This document shows positions 54,321 through 63,116 of a stretch of DNA of 64,000 bases, in pieces. Source of the DNA: an uncultured Mollicutes bacterium (GTDB lineage: Bacteria; Bacillota_I; Bacilli_A; RF39; UBA660); contig URRF01000001.1 of NCBI GenBank assembly GCA_900550145.1, positions 26,225-90,224 of the forward strand, given 5' to 3'. Each line of letters opens with the position of its first letter. Positions within the stretch are counted from its first letter, which is position 1. The position numbers and the translations under genes were made by a program. The notes under the pieces were generated by a model. It was not told the origin of the DNA. It did no database searches and worked only from the letters and a program-made list of their open reading frames with translations.

Positions 54321-56750
54321 TTACTTTTTACTCTTAGATTTACCTTTAAAATCATATCTATTTTTATTCTCTTTAGCAATCTTATATTTAGTATCAATAT
54401 CATGCATTTTAACTTGTCTATCACGTTCTTTATTGACCATATCTAATAAAGTCTTTTGTTTATCTAAAGCTACTTTATCTTGTTCAACTCTTGAACGAGC
54501 TTCATTAAGTCTATCAATACCAGCTTCTTTATTAGCACTGCTAACTTCAGCATTATAACTTATCATATTAGCGTCAGCACGAATAAGTTCAATTTGTTGA
54601 TCAATATAACCTTCAAGTTCTTTAGTCTTTCTATCTTCTTCTCCTTTAGCTGCAATCTTTTTAAGTTCAAATTCTTGACGCATTTGTTCAGTTTGTTGTT
54701 CCATTTGTTTAAGTTGTTGTTCATGAGCGTCTTTTTCTTCTTGAAACTTCTTAATAAGTTTACTAATAGCAGCAACATTATCTCCAGTAATAGCAGCAAT
54801 TGCCATCATACTATCACCATTTTGAGAAGCATTAAACGCAAATTGTTTAAGTTGATTAAGTTTTTCTTGTTCTTTAGTAGAATTTTTAGCTTTAATAACG
54901 TAATCAGCATATATATGTTTATCTACATCAAGACTAATATACTTTAATTTATCGTCTGCTGAATCTCTATATGCGGTATCAAGACCATCAATCCATGCAA
55001 GTTTAGAATAATCCATATCTCGATTATAATCATAACTTCGAAAATTATCCATCATAAATTCTATAATAACACTACCCATACTACCTCTAATAATAGCTTC
55101 TTCAGTAGATGCTTTTCCAGCATAATTACTGATTTCACCATAACGTTGAGGCGTCATATCAACTTGCATATTTGCAGTCTGTTGAATTTCATTAAGTAAA
55201 GTACTTAATTGAGCAATATAATCTCCAAAAGAAGCAGTAAGCATACGAACTTGTTGTGCTCTAAGCATACCTTGATCATTTTCATCATCAATATACAAAA
55301 TACCATCAGCAAGCATTCGATAAATAGTTTCTTCAGGATATTTACCTAATAAAGATTTAGCTATCATAAGAATATTAAGTTTATTTTTAGCAATAACCAT
55401 TTCTCTATGATAAGCTACAATATTATAAAATACTTGAAAAGGAGTAACTATATCTACAATACTAAATTTTCCAAAACCCGGAAGAATTTCATTAATACCA
55501 TTATAAGGTAATTTTCCATTACGATTATAAGCTATAGCTCTTGCTCCATAAGGATAAATTGCATCATGTCTTCCACCAATACGAACACTTTCATAAACTT
55601 GTGGTTCATACACATATTCTAATGAAATATCCCCCGTAGAGACATTAAGTACATAATCATCATTCTCAACTCTACTATCTATTAAACCAGCTTCATTAAC
55701 AAACGTTACAATAGCTCTTCTTACTTCACCTCTCCAAACTACATGCCAAACATCATACAAATCCATATTATAATCTCTTTGCATATTAGGAGAACGTCTA
55801 AATAGTTCTCTATCAGCTATACTATATTTTTGACAAACATCTGGAAAATAACTTTCATAAGTTGAAAAAACTAAATCTTTAGTATTAGCTGGAGAATGTT
55901 TAGCATAATAAGTATTAAGAAAATCTCGTTGTTTATCGTCAAGATAATCATCAAATTCATCAATAATTTGTTGATAAGACATTTTACGTCTACAAGCAAA
56001 CATGTCATCGTTTTCTCTAAAAGGACTATCTGTATTAATAGGATAAGCGTCTCTCGGAGAAACATTTCGTTTAACTAATTTTGTACCAACAACATCAGCA
56101 TAAGTATAACACTCACCAAAACTTACAAAATCAAAATATGCTCTTGCATAAAATATTTTATCATCAGTAATATCTCGAATTACATTAAGAATCTCTTGAG
56201 CTTGTGCAGATATATCATCTACGTAATTCTCATTAAATTCTTTTGTAAAAGCTTCAACATCAATAGAATCTTGAGGATTAAATTGTTGAGGATCATTACC
56301 TCCATTAACCCATTCTTGATAACTTTGCTGAATACGAGCAGCAATACGTTGTTGAACAAGTAAAGATAATTCTTGCCTAAGTTTACGATTACGGGCAAGC
56401 ATTACTTCTGGATTATTAGCTCCTACAATAAAATCATGAGGGTTCTTAATATATTCACTAACATATCTTCTTATAATACCTTTCATTAAATCATAATTAC
56501 GCATAGTAGCAGGAAAACGTTTAAATTTCTCTTGAGTAGCATTATAAGGATTTAATATCTTTTTATAAAATTCATCAGGAATATTACCATTAAGAATAGC
56601 ATATTTTATTTCTATTTCTGAATTATCGCCTCTATTAGCAATACCTTGAGCTATAATCCAATCACAACAATTAGCTGCCCAAGCAGCATCTTTTTTATCA
56701 CTTGGAATACGTTGTAAAGGAAAATCAAATTCTTGTACATTACTTCTCAT
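54321..56750 (-). CDS. Portal protein (809 aa)
   Basis: It forms the dodecameric DNA-entry channel at one capsid vertex. The length and order (TerL, portal, scaffold, capsid) fit crAss-like portals, as do segments such as MKGIIRRYVSEYIKNPHDF near 129-147, FGECYTYADVVGTKLVKRNV near 210-230, the central Arg/Tyr-rich wing region, and a long charged C-terminal coiled coil (about 655-800) with a very basic end. A copy of the GC-rich motif encodes STGD in a loop near residue 370. It follows the TerL stop by 16 bases. Confidence 0.8.
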   Translation of the reverse strand: MRSNVQEFDFPLQRIPSDKKDAAWAANCCDWIIAQGIANRGDNSEIEIKYAILNGNIPDEFYKKILNPYNATQEKFKRFPATMRNYDLMKGIIRRYVSEYIKNPHDFIVGANNPEVMLARNRKLRQELSLLVQQRIAARIQQSYQEWVNGGNDPQQFNPQDSIDVEAFTKEFNENYVDDISAQAQEILNVIRDITDDKIFYARAYFDFVSFGECYTYADVVGTKLVKRNVSPRDAYPINTDSPFRENDDMFACRRKMSYQQIIDEFDDYLDDKQRDFLNTYYAKHSPANTKDLVFSTYESYFPDVCQKYSIADRELFRRSPNMQRDYNMDLYDVWHVVWRGEVRRAIVTFVNEAGLIDSRVENDDYVLNVSTGDISLEYVYEPQVYESVRIGGRHDAIYPYGARAIAYNRNGKLPYNGINEILPGFGKFSIVDIVTPFQVFYNIVAYHREMVIAKNKLNILMIAKSLLGKYPEETIYRMLADGILYIDDENDQGMLRAQQVRMLTASFGDYIAQLSTLLNEIQQTANMQVDMTPQRYGEISNYAGKASTEEAIIRGSMGSVIIEFMMDNFRSYDYNRDMDYSKLAWIDGLDTAYRDSADDKLKYISLDVDKHIYADYVIKAKNSTKEQEKLNQLKQFAFNASQNGDSMMAIAAITGDNVAAISKLIKKFQEEKDAHEQQLKQMEQQTEQMRQEFELKKIAAKGEEDRKTKELEGYIDQQIELIRADANMISYNAEVSSANKEAGIDRLNEARSRVEQDKVALDKQKTLLDMVNKERDRQVKMHDIDTKYKIAKENKNRYDFKGKSKSKK
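55629..55642 (-). repeat. GC-rich dispersed motif, copy in portal gene
   Basis: ATCCCCCGTAGAGA; the coding strand reads VSTGDIS near residue 370. No hairpin tail is evident. Confidence 0.85.
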
Positions 56751-56766
56751 ATAATTATATTATTAA

Positions 56767-59022
56767 TTAAAACCACGGTCTTGATAATATATTACTATCA
56801 TAATCATCAATATTTTCACTATTAAGTTGCTTTCGATTACTAAGTTCATCTTGCGCTTTAAGATTCATAGCTTTCCATTCAATTCCTCTAAGAAGCATAG
56901 AAGAAACACGGTCATAATTACCTTTAACACTCCATTTCTTTAATTCAAGAATAGTTTGATAATCATATATTCTATGAAAATTTCTTAAAGTATTTCCAAA
57001 TTCATCTTTACCAATTTCTTCATAAAGAAATTCTTTAGTAAGACGAATACAATCTAATTTATGTTGTTCACCAGAAATGTTATAACCATAAGTAGTATTA
57101 ATTTTTCCTTTAAAAGTAGGGTCAAAAACTTCTAATGGTTCGCAAGATAAATACTTTAAAGCATTCCATTTACGAAAATTAGAAACAGTTTCACCTCGGT
57201 TTACTTCGACATTAGTTGTCCCAATACAATTGTAATATTTAGCTAAAAGATAACATATTCTATCGGCTTCTTCAAGAGTATCAGGGCGACCATAATAAGT
57301 ACAAACAAGTTTTTGTTTAAAACCGTTAAGATAATGAGGATTTTGCCAAACCATAATACTATTATGAGAATGTTTCATAGTAACCTCATCTTTATTTTTA
57401 TTAACGCCTACAGGGTCATAATTAATACTATATAAACCAACAGGTATTTCTTTTATTAATGCTCCATCAGCTCTTTTAGTTTCAACATATTCTGGAGTAA
57501 ACCAACGTCTAACACAACCATGAGGATCTTCATGCCCTCGTCTTGGAACGCCTACAATATAATCGTAAGTTTTCTTATTTTCAGAATGTAATTTAGCATT
57601 ACTTTTAAATATTACTTTATCTTTTTCGTCAATTTCAAGATTACCATCTACATAAAAATGTAAATCAGTATCTATTCTAAGTCTATCTTCCCAAGCGGTT
57701 AATTCTTCTGAACTAAATATATTTTCAGAAGCACTACTAAACGATTCAGCAGGAAAATTAGCATATTGGCCAAGATAATTAATATAATCAGAATATTTCT
57801 TTACACTATTTTTCTTTTCAATTCTTTCTCGACGAGATATTTCAAGACCAACAAGAATATTGCTATTACCGTCTTTATCTATACCTTTAACGCCGTCTAT
57901 TTCTCCTTGCAAACCCCAACAATATGCTTTAAAGAAACCACAAGTTTCATTACGACAATCTTTATCCCAAACATTTTCAAAAGGCATAAAATTAAAACCT
58001 TTAACATTATAAAAATTTTGTTCAAACATTTGCATATTACCAGAAGTAGCAGTTCCCCAAGCACATAGCATACCAGTAGTATAAGCACCTGTTCTCATTG
58101 CAGGTTCAGTAACATTCATAAAATCATCAAAATTTTCCATTGTAGAAACTTCCTCTACTTTAACTTTAATAGCATCTTTACCAATAGCACAATCTGGATT
58201 ATTAGCTGCGCTTACACTAATAAGAGCAGAACGCCAAGATTTATCAGCTTCAACACCATTTGGAAGTTTGTATCCTAAGCGAAAATCAGACTTAACAGTA
58301 CTAAGTATTCCACGAACAAAAGGAGTATTTTCTTCATAAAACTTTAAATCATTAACAGCAAAATCTGTAAGACCACCTGTTTGAGTAAGATATTTTTTAT
58401 CAACAGCAACATGAATAACTACTTTACGAGATTCACAATTAACAGCATTAGCGCTATCAGCAGCCATAATATAAGAAAATCCACCACGACGAGTTTTATC
58501 AATCAATAAATGAAAACCATTTTTTTCAGCAAATTCAAGTATATTAAAAATCCACCATTGACTATCAATAAATAAAGGTCTTGCATATTTCTTTTTAGCA
58601 GTTGACTTCATACCATTAACAACAGTAGATTCATCAAGCTGTTCAATTCTACAATAATTAAGAAAATTATAATGACTGCCAGTAATATGAATATTTTTAA
58701 TTTCCCCATTAGCTAATTTAAGACAAGGAGCATCAAAACCATATTTACGTCTATATTGTTCTCTACGTCTAAATTGTCTATGAGGAATAGAATCTTCTTT
58801 ATAAGCTGTATATTTTCTATTATTATCAAAATAAATTCCTACTTCTTGAAGTAATTCTGTATTAACAAATTTAGCAGTAGGATCAATATTCATTAAAAAC
58901 CCACCGCTATCGCCAACAAGAAAATAATCATAAGGATCGTAAAAGCCACATTCTGAAGCCTTTTTATATTTCTTTTCTTTGTCAATTTCATTAATATAGT
59001 CCAAAAAAGGATAACTTTCCAT
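56767..59022 (-). CDS. terL: Terminase large subunit (751 aa)
   Basis: It is the ATP-driven DNA-packaging motor with a headful-type nuclease. The N-terminal ATPase has a deviant Walker A, KTRRGGFS (residues 176-183), a Walker B with two glutamates, IKVKVEE (285-291), and a coupling-type region (AWGTATSGNM, 321-330). The C-terminal RNase H-like nuclease has an Asp in SINYDPVG (D536) and downstream acidic residues. The protein is long for a TerL, but crAss-like terminases are of this size. It sits six bases after the lysis cassette and directly upstream of the portal gene. Confidence 0.9.
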   Translation of the reverse strand: MESYPFLDYINEIDKEKKYKKASECGFYDPYDYFLVGDSGGFLMNIDPTAKFVNTELLQEVGIYFDNNRKYTAYKEDSIPHRQFRRREQYRRKYGFDAPCLKLANGEIKNIHITGSHYNFLNYCRIEQLDESTVVNGMKSTAKKKYARPLFIDSQWWIFNILEFAEKNGFHLLIDKTRRGGFSYIMAADSANAVNCESRKVVIHVAVDKKYLTQTGGLTDFAVNDLKFYEENTPFVRGILSTVKSDFRLGYKLPNGVEADKSWRSALISVSAANNPDCAIGKDAIKVKVEEVSTMENFDDFMNVTEPAMRTGAYTTGMLCAWGTATSGNMQMFEQNFYNVKGFNFMPFENVWDKDCRNETCGFFKAYCWGLQGEIDGVKGIDKDGNSNILVGLEISRRERIEKKNSVKKYSDYINYLGQYANFPAESFSSASENIFSSEELTAWEDRLRIDTDLHFYVDGNLEIDEKDKVIFKSNAKLHSENKKTYDYIVGVPRRGHEDPHGCVRRWFTPEYVETKRADGALIKEIPVGLYSINYDPVGVNKNKDEVTMKHSHNSIMVWQNPHYLNGFKQKLVCTYYGRPDTLEEADRICYLLAKYYNCIGTTNVEVNRGETVSNFRKWNALKYLSCEPLEVFDPTFKGKINTTYGYNISGEQHKLDCIRLTKEFLYEEIGKDEFGNTLRNFHRIYDYQTILELKKWSVKGNYDRVSSMLLRGIEWKAMNLKAQDELSNRKQLNSENIDDYDSNILSRPWF

Positions 59023-59028
59023 AATAAA

Positions 59029-59442
59029 CTATTTTATTAAAATAGTCACTATAGTAACAACTACAGCAACTCCAGCAATTCCACCAAATATTTTAGATTT
59101 AATTTTTTCTCTTTCTAAATCTTTTTTTATAGTTTCATTTAATTGAGCATTTGCAAGAAGTCTTTTTTGAAAATCATTAATAACATTTTCTTGTTCAAGA
59201 ATATATTTATCTTTAAGAGTAATTATAGAATCTTGTTCTACAATAATCTTTTTAAAATATTTTCTTTCAATCATTTTAATATTAGCTTTACGGAGTAATT
59301 CAATAGGAATAGTAATTTTAACAGTGTCTGACTTCCATTCAATTCCCCGTAGAGGAGTATCATATTTATCACTCGCTAACAAGCTCATAAAACTGTTTAA
59401 CAACATTACTATCGTTAGCATTAATAGCTTCTTGTATATCAT
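59029..59442 (-). CDS. Secreted or membrane protein of the lysis cassette (137 aa)
   Basis: The N-terminal hydrophobic segment (LLMLTIVMLLNSFMSLLAS) looks like a signal peptide; the mature part is helical/coiled-coil (about 70-110) and ends in a C-terminal membrane helix (IFGGIAGVAVVVTIVTILIK). The frame overlaps the 95-aa gene by 74 bases if the first ATG is used; ATGs at 59421, 59406 and 59388 would shorten the overlap but weaken the signal. A copy of the GC-rich motif encodes TPLRG just after the signal peptide. Spanin-like function is plausible by position. Confidence 0.6.
   Translation of the reverse strand: MIYKKLLMLTIVMLLNSFMSLLASDKYDTPLRGIEWKSDTVKITIPIELLRKANIKMIERKYFKKIIVEQDSIITLKDKYILEQENVINDFQKRLLANAQLNETIKKDLEREKIKSKIFGGIAGVAVVVTIVTILIK
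59343..59357 (-). repeat. GC-rich dispersed motif, copy in lysis-cassette gene
   Basis: TTCCCCGTAGAGGAG; the coding strand reads TPLRGIE (from residue 29), a third reading frame of the motif, directly after the signal peptide. Confidence 0.85.
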
Positions 59443-59656
59443 CTTTTAAATCTTCTTTTATATTATATATAATACTATCTTTTTCAATCAAACGATATTT
59501 TATACTATCTAAAATTATATGATTATATGTAGTATCTTGTATAATAATGTTATCGTTAATATTATTTTTAGCTTTTCTATACCCAATAGTATAGCCAACA
59601 GAAAAAACTATTAAATTAACAATTAATAATAACAATATTTTATTAAACTTTTCCAT
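59369..59656 (-). CDS. Single-pass membrane protein, i-spanin candidate (95 aa)
   Basis: An N-terminal membrane helix (about residues 6-26, ILLLLIVNLIVFSVGYTIGYR) is followed by a helical periplasmic part with many charged residues. This is the topology of inner-membrane spanins (Rz-like). Its start overlaps the endolysin stop by 14 bases and its end overlaps the 137-aa gene, an arrangement typical of compact lysis cassettes. The outer-membrane partner could be the lipoprotein at 60293-60616. Confidence 0.55.
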   Translation of the reverse strand: MEKFNKILLLLIVNLIVFSVGYTIGYRKAKNNINDNIIIQDTTYNHIILDSIKYRLIEKDSIIYNIKEDLKDDIQEAINANDSNVVKQFYELVSE

Positions 59657-60068
59657 ATTGCATTAAATTATGTTTAAGTTCTGGAGTAAATTTACCTGTA
59701 ATAGTCATATTACAAACTTGTTGAGCAAGTCTAATAGAAGTAGTTATTCCACAATTAACAGCAGTATCGAATAGTTCATGAGCTATTTTTTGACTTGGAA
59801 TATCATCAAGTTCAAGTTTATCCCAATAATTAATTTTATAAATTTGTTTAACTTCATTAGTAATTTCTTGATTATTTTTTAATCTACTATTAATACCTTT
59901 AGTACCAAATTGTTTTTTAATATCATCAATAATATTCCACATTTTAGAATCTGGATTATATCGTCTACTTATACCAAGATAAGTTTCTCCACCAGCATCG
60001 TCAGGATCATTAACATATCCTCCTTCAACCAATATTACTTTCTTAAATTCTTCATTAAAATTAGCCAT
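59643..60068 (-). CDS. Endolysin, glycoside hydrolase family 108 (141 aa)
   Basis: The N-terminus VEGGYVNDPDDAGGETYLGIS (shown in part) is the signature of GH108 N-acetylmuramidases, with the catalytic Glu at residue 15 (VEGGY) and the GGxTxxGI block at 26-33. The middle (YWDKLELDDIPSQKIAHELF, then DTAVNCG) is the second conserved block of the family. The length is somewhat short because the usual C-terminal peptidoglycan-binding module is reduced. No signal peptide is visible, so a holin or similar is needed for release. It lies amid lipoprotein and spanin-like genes. Confidence 0.85.
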   Translation of the reverse strand: MANFNEEFKKVILVEGGYVNDPDDAGGETYLGISRRYNPDSKMWNIIDDIKKQFGTKGINSRLKNNQEITNEVKQIYKINYWDKLELDDIPSQKIAHELFDTAVNCGITTSIRLAQQVCNMTITGKFTPELKHNLMQYGKV

Positions 60069-60300
60069 AAGGATTAATTATTTTATTATAAAGTTCAATA
60101 GCTTCTGCTTTACAAAATTCACTATCATCGTCATAAACTCCTTCTTTAAACTCTTTAATTGTTATCCAAAAGAACCATACTTGAATTTGTACTTTATAAC
60201 ATAAAAGATAACATGGTATATCTTCAGGAACTTCTTCTTGAGTAACAATTACTCTGTAAGGTTTTCTATCATCAGAAATAATTACTTTCATATTATTCAT
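60061..60300 (-). CDS. Small conserved hypothetical protein (79 aa)
   Basis: The protein has a basic N-terminus, a hydrophobic centre with aromatic residues (YLLCYKVQIQVWFFWITIKE, about residues 31-50) and an acidic helical tail. The centre could be a beta-hairpin or a membrane-peripheral segment rather than a true membrane helix. It overlaps the stop of the lipoprotein gene and the start of the endolysin gene by eight bases each, so it belongs to the lysis operon. Function unknown. Confidence 0.55.
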   Translation of the reverse strand: MNNMKVIISDDRKPYRVIVTQEEVPEDIPCYLLCYKVQIQVWFFWITIKEFKEGVYDDDSEFCKAEAIELYNKIINPYG

Positions 60301-60616
60301 TTAAAACACGATTAATCCAACCTCTTAAAAATTTAATATTATTGCCTTTAGCGGCAATATTGTTGTAATATTTAATTCGAGCAAGTTTATATCTTGCTAC
60401 AAATAAATCTTCTCCAATCGAATCTCTAATACTATTAAGACTATCTCTTGTTAATTGAAGTTCTCGTTCAAGATTAATAATTCTAATAACGTTAGAATTA
60501 TCAGATATAGTATCTTTAACAGGCACATATATCACTTCCTTCTCTACGGGGGATTGAACACAAGCAGAAACTATAAGAACGGCAAGAACGACAAATATTA
60601 TATTTTTCATAACCAT
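60293..60616 (-). CDS. Lipoprotein, o-spanin candidate (107 aa)
   Basis: A signal sequence ends in the lipobox LIVSAC with Cys19 as the lipidated residue. The next residues are V-QSPVE, encoded by an exact copy of the dispersed GC-rich motif. A coiled-coil mature region follows (about 45-80). An outer-membrane lipoprotein in a lysis cassette is most likely an o-spanin (Rz1-like) partner for the 95-aa protein. ATG at 60616 is two codons upstream of a second ATG that would serve equally well. It overlaps the 79-aa gene. Confidence 0.65.
   Translation of the reverse strand: MVMKNIIFVVLAVLIVSACVQSPVEKEVIYVPVKDTISDNSNVIRIINLERELQLTRDSLNSIRDSIGEDLFVARYKLARIKYYNNIAAKGNNIKFLRGWINRVLNE
60542..60556 (+). 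repeat. GC-rich dispersed motif, copy in lipoprotein gene
   Basis: Exact CTCTACGGGGGATTG; encodes QSPVE (residues 21-25), two residues after the lipid-bearing Cys. Confidence 0.9.
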
Positions 60617-60617
60617 A

Positions 60618-61610
60618 TCAAAATAAAGTTTTAGAAGCTATTCTTGAAGCAGCAATATTTTTACGTCTATCTTCAAGAATATTAATTATTTCAGTTCTAA
60701 GATATTTCATTTTATGTACAGTAACAATTTCTTTAGGATTCTTTTTAAGATGATAAAGACCATCTGGGAAACGTTTAGGCATTCCATATTCATTAAGAAC
60801 AAAATCTGAATCAATATGACAAAGCCATAAACCGGCACAAGGAAGTCCTAAAACATATTCTACCATAAAAGCGTACATAGAAAGTTGTAAATTATATATA
60901 GCTCCGTTACAATCAGCTAAATGAGCAACTGGAGGCAAAAGTTTATTATTAGTAGAAACCCAAACATCAGTTGTTTGATGAGGATTTTGTCTTTTATCTT
61001 TTTTATAATAACCACTTTCAAATTTAAGACCTCCACGATTAGTTTTCCAATCTCCTATAATAAATTTATCTTCACGAAGAATAAGAATGTCAATAGTTCC
61101 ACTAATTAATAAATCTGGTATAAAACTACCAATTTCAGAATATATTTTATATCCATTAGTTATATAATAATCAAATATTTCATAAATTTTAGGATATTTA
61201 TTTTCAGTCTTTTGTATAAAGTCATCAAGAATAATAGGTTTGACATATTGGTCTATAGTTTCAATATCTGCAACAGTAGTCATACTATTATCGTTACGTT
61301 TAATATGTTGTACAGCTTTATAAAACATAGACGTATCTTTAATGCTATCTTCCAGACCATTATGAGTTTTAGTACCACGTTTACAAGCCTCATCGGTTAT
61401 TTCTTGCCATTGTTTAGCGAGTCTTTCTTTGCTAATATGAAGTTCTTTAGCTTTTTTATTAAGCCAATATTCTTTATCAAATTTTGGCTTATAATTATGA
61501 AGTAGAGTAGTAGTTGAAACATACTCATTACCAAGATTATCAGTATATTTATGAGAAGGCTCATCAAAAAATAATCTAATATCGTCATAAATAGGTCTAA
61601 CTTTATACAT
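60618..61610 (-). CDS. PD-(D/E)XK nuclease, RecB/Cas4-like (330 aa)
   Basis: The RecB-type nuclease motifs appear in order: RGTKTHNGLED (residues 78-88, His84 and Glu87), YSEIG (Glu159), GTIDILIL (Asp174) and GDWKTN (Asp187, Lys189), the last being the D-x-K catalytic core. This fold is found in phage exonucleases that process DNA ends for recombination or replication. The C-terminal region (HLKKNPKEIVTVHKMKYLRT) may bind DNA. It lies one base upstream of the lipoprotein gene and 24 bases after the small peptidase gene. Role in recombination or packaging is inferred. Confidence 0.85.
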   Translation of the reverse strand: MYKVRPIYDDIRLFFDEPSHKYTDNLGNEYVSTTTLLHNYKPKFDKEYWLNKKAKELHISKERLAKQWQEITDEACKRGTKTHNGLEDSIKDTSMFYKAVQHIKRNDNSMTTVADIETIDQYVKPIILDDFIQKTENKYPKIYEIFDYYITNGYKIYSEIGSFIPDLLISGTIDILILREDKFIIGDWKTNRGGLKFESGYYKKDKRQNPHQTTDVWVSTNNKLLPPVAHLADCNGAIYNLQLSMYAFMVEYVLGLPCAGLWLCHIDSDFVLNEYGMPKRFPDGLYHLKKNPKEIVTVHKMKYLRTEIINILEDRRKNIAASRIASKTLF

Positions 61611-61634
61611 AATAAAATAATTTAAATTAGGTTA

Positions 61635-61928
61635 TTAATCTTTTATTTGTTTAATAACTTGATACAAATATCCAGCAAAAGTATTAACAAATTTTTCATT
61701 ACTGCTAAGCTCAGTTTCTCCCATAGTATCTAAAATTCCATGTATAACTTCATGTATAAAAGTAGAATTAATACTTTCTTGATGTTGTTTACGACCATTA
61801 AAATTTTGAGCAATAACGATTTCGCTTTCTCCTAATGATATTTGTCCAAGATAACCATTATCTAAATGATCAATAAGTTTAACTTCAATAACTTGACCGC
61901 CAATAGTTATATTATCAGGTATTTTCAT
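61635..61928 (-). CDS. Small HExxH metallopeptidase-like protein (97 aa)
   Basis: The motif HEVIHGIL (H59, E60, H63) is a zinc-peptidase signature, followed by a helix with Glu77 (ETELSSNEKFVNTFAGYL) that can supply the third ligand. Members of this compact phage family have the same pattern 'HExxHgil..mg...L..nE.fv...a'. Possible roles are cleavage of a host protein or processing of virion proteins; the fold resembles ImmA/SprT-like domains. It is packed six bases before the next gene and shares the operon with the nuclease. Confidence 0.75.
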   Translation of the reverse strand: MKIPDNITIGGQVIEVKLIDHLDNGYLGQISLGESEIVIAQNFNGRKQHQESINSTFIHEVIHGILDTMGETELSSNEKFVNTFAGYLYQVIKQIKD

Positions 61929-61934
61929 ATTATA

Positions 61935-62549
61935 CTAAAAATTATTTTCATCTGCGTCCATACTACTAAGAATTTGTCGTCCTCCACGAGCAAATTGTTC
62001 TTCTTCTTCGTTACGAAGATTATCATAAGCTGTGCCGAGAGCTTTAGTTAAAGATGGAATTTCTGCAATACGTTTACTAACAGAATCCATCAAAGTTAGA
62101 ATAGGAGTAATATCTTCATCTGTTATAACTCCACTAAGTTTTTTATTTAATTGTTCGTTTATTTTAACAGCAGCTATAGAAACTAAATGAACAGATTTTT
62201 GTAATGCTTCTAAAGCAACTCCAGCTTCTGTAATATTACGAACATAATATTTATCAATAAGTTTCTTAACAAGAGAATCAGGTTTATAATCTTTAGGCAA
62301 ATCATAATTTTCTATTGCCATTTTAAGACTTTCTTCATAACTAAGTCCTTGTTGTTTAGCAGGAGATTTAGGATCTCCAAGATAATATATAACACCTACT
62401 TCTGCTATATATTTATGTTTATCTTTTGAAGTATCTCTTTGCCATAGTAATAAAACATCTTTATCTTGTAATTGACGAAGAGTAGGAGCTTTAGGCATAC
62501 CAGTATCATCAACAGTTAATAATTTATCTATAATTAAACCATTTACCAT
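61935..62549 (-). CDS. Conserved hypothetical protein (204 aa)
   Basis: This is a helical protein with an N-terminal region (APTLRQLQDKDVLLLWQRD, KYIAEVGVIYYLGDPKSPA) and a C-terminal helical bundle (LMDSVSKRIAEIPSLTKAL) ending in an acidic tail. It ends in TAG, which shows that amber is a stop codon here. The location a few genes upstream of TerL would suit a small terminase subunit or an internal head protein, but no DNA-binding motif is seen. Function unknown. Confidence 0.6.
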   Translation of the reverse strand: MVNGLIIDKLLTVDDTGMPKAPTLRQLQDKDVLLLWQRDTSKDKHKYIAEVGVIYYLGDPKSPAKQQGLSYEESLKMAIENYDLPKDYKPDSLVKKLIDKYYVRNITEAGVALEALQKSVHLVSIAAVKINEQLNKKLSGVITDEDITPILTLMDSVSKRIAEIPSLTKALGTAYDNLRNEEEEQFARGGRQILSSMDADENNF

Positions 62550-62564
62550 ATATGAATTATTTTA

Positions 62565-63095
62565 TCATTCGTTGTTACTAAGTTCTCTATATAATTCTTC
62601 AAACTCTTCATTATGCTCAACAGGAGTTAAACAATATATGGCAAAAATATAAAAATCAGCATATGCTTTACCAACACTTTCATACAATTTATTATATTGT
62701 TTATGATTGATTTTTTGAATCTTATAAAGTTCACGTTTTAAATCATTTTTTCGACGTTCTTCTTTTTTAAGTTTATCAATAGATTGTCTAACATAATCTT
62801 TATATTCTTCTCTACTCATACTTAAACGAGCTTTTTTAAAATCAAATCTACGACTAACAATAGCTTCTCTTAAAGGACTTTTACGAATACAACCTATATA
62901 TGGAATATTAACAGTCTTAGATTGTTTAATATTTTCAGCAGCATATTTTTCAAGATTAGTAATAATAACTTCACACATTAATTTATCTTCTTCAGACTTA
63001 AAACCAATACTATTAATAATATTTTTCATAGTATTAACTTCTAGTTCATTATTTAAATCAGAATCATATATATTATCTATAACGTTTCTATCCAT
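62565..63095 (-). CDS. Conserved protein with weak HU/IHF-like segment (176 aa)
   Basis: The central part (SKTVNIPYIGCIRKSPLRE, about residues 59-77) resembles the 'kVxlpgfGtFevr' beta segment of HU/IHF proteins, following two N-terminal helices. crAss-like phages are known to encode IHF-like proteins near structural genes. The C-terminal half is a highly charged coiled coil (about 95-130) unlike HU. The resemblance is weak, so the DNA-bending role is only a hypothesis. Confidence 0.45.
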   Translation of the reverse strand: MDRNVIDNIYDSDLNNELEVNTMKNIINSIGFKSEEDKLMCEVIITNLEKYAAENIKQSKTVNIPYIGCIRKSPLREAIVSRRFDFKKARLSMSREEYKDYVRQSIDKLKKEERRKNDLKRELYKIQKINHKQYNKLYESVGKAYADFYIFAIYCLTPVEHNEEFEELYRELSNNE

Positions 63096-63116
63096 TTGAT
63101 TACTATTGTTAATAAC

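Noticed and set aside
59281..59300. CTTTACGGAGTAATTC as a diverged motif copy
   Set aside because: Only a few bases match and the G-run is broken; the sequence encodes ordinary codons of the 137-aa protein.
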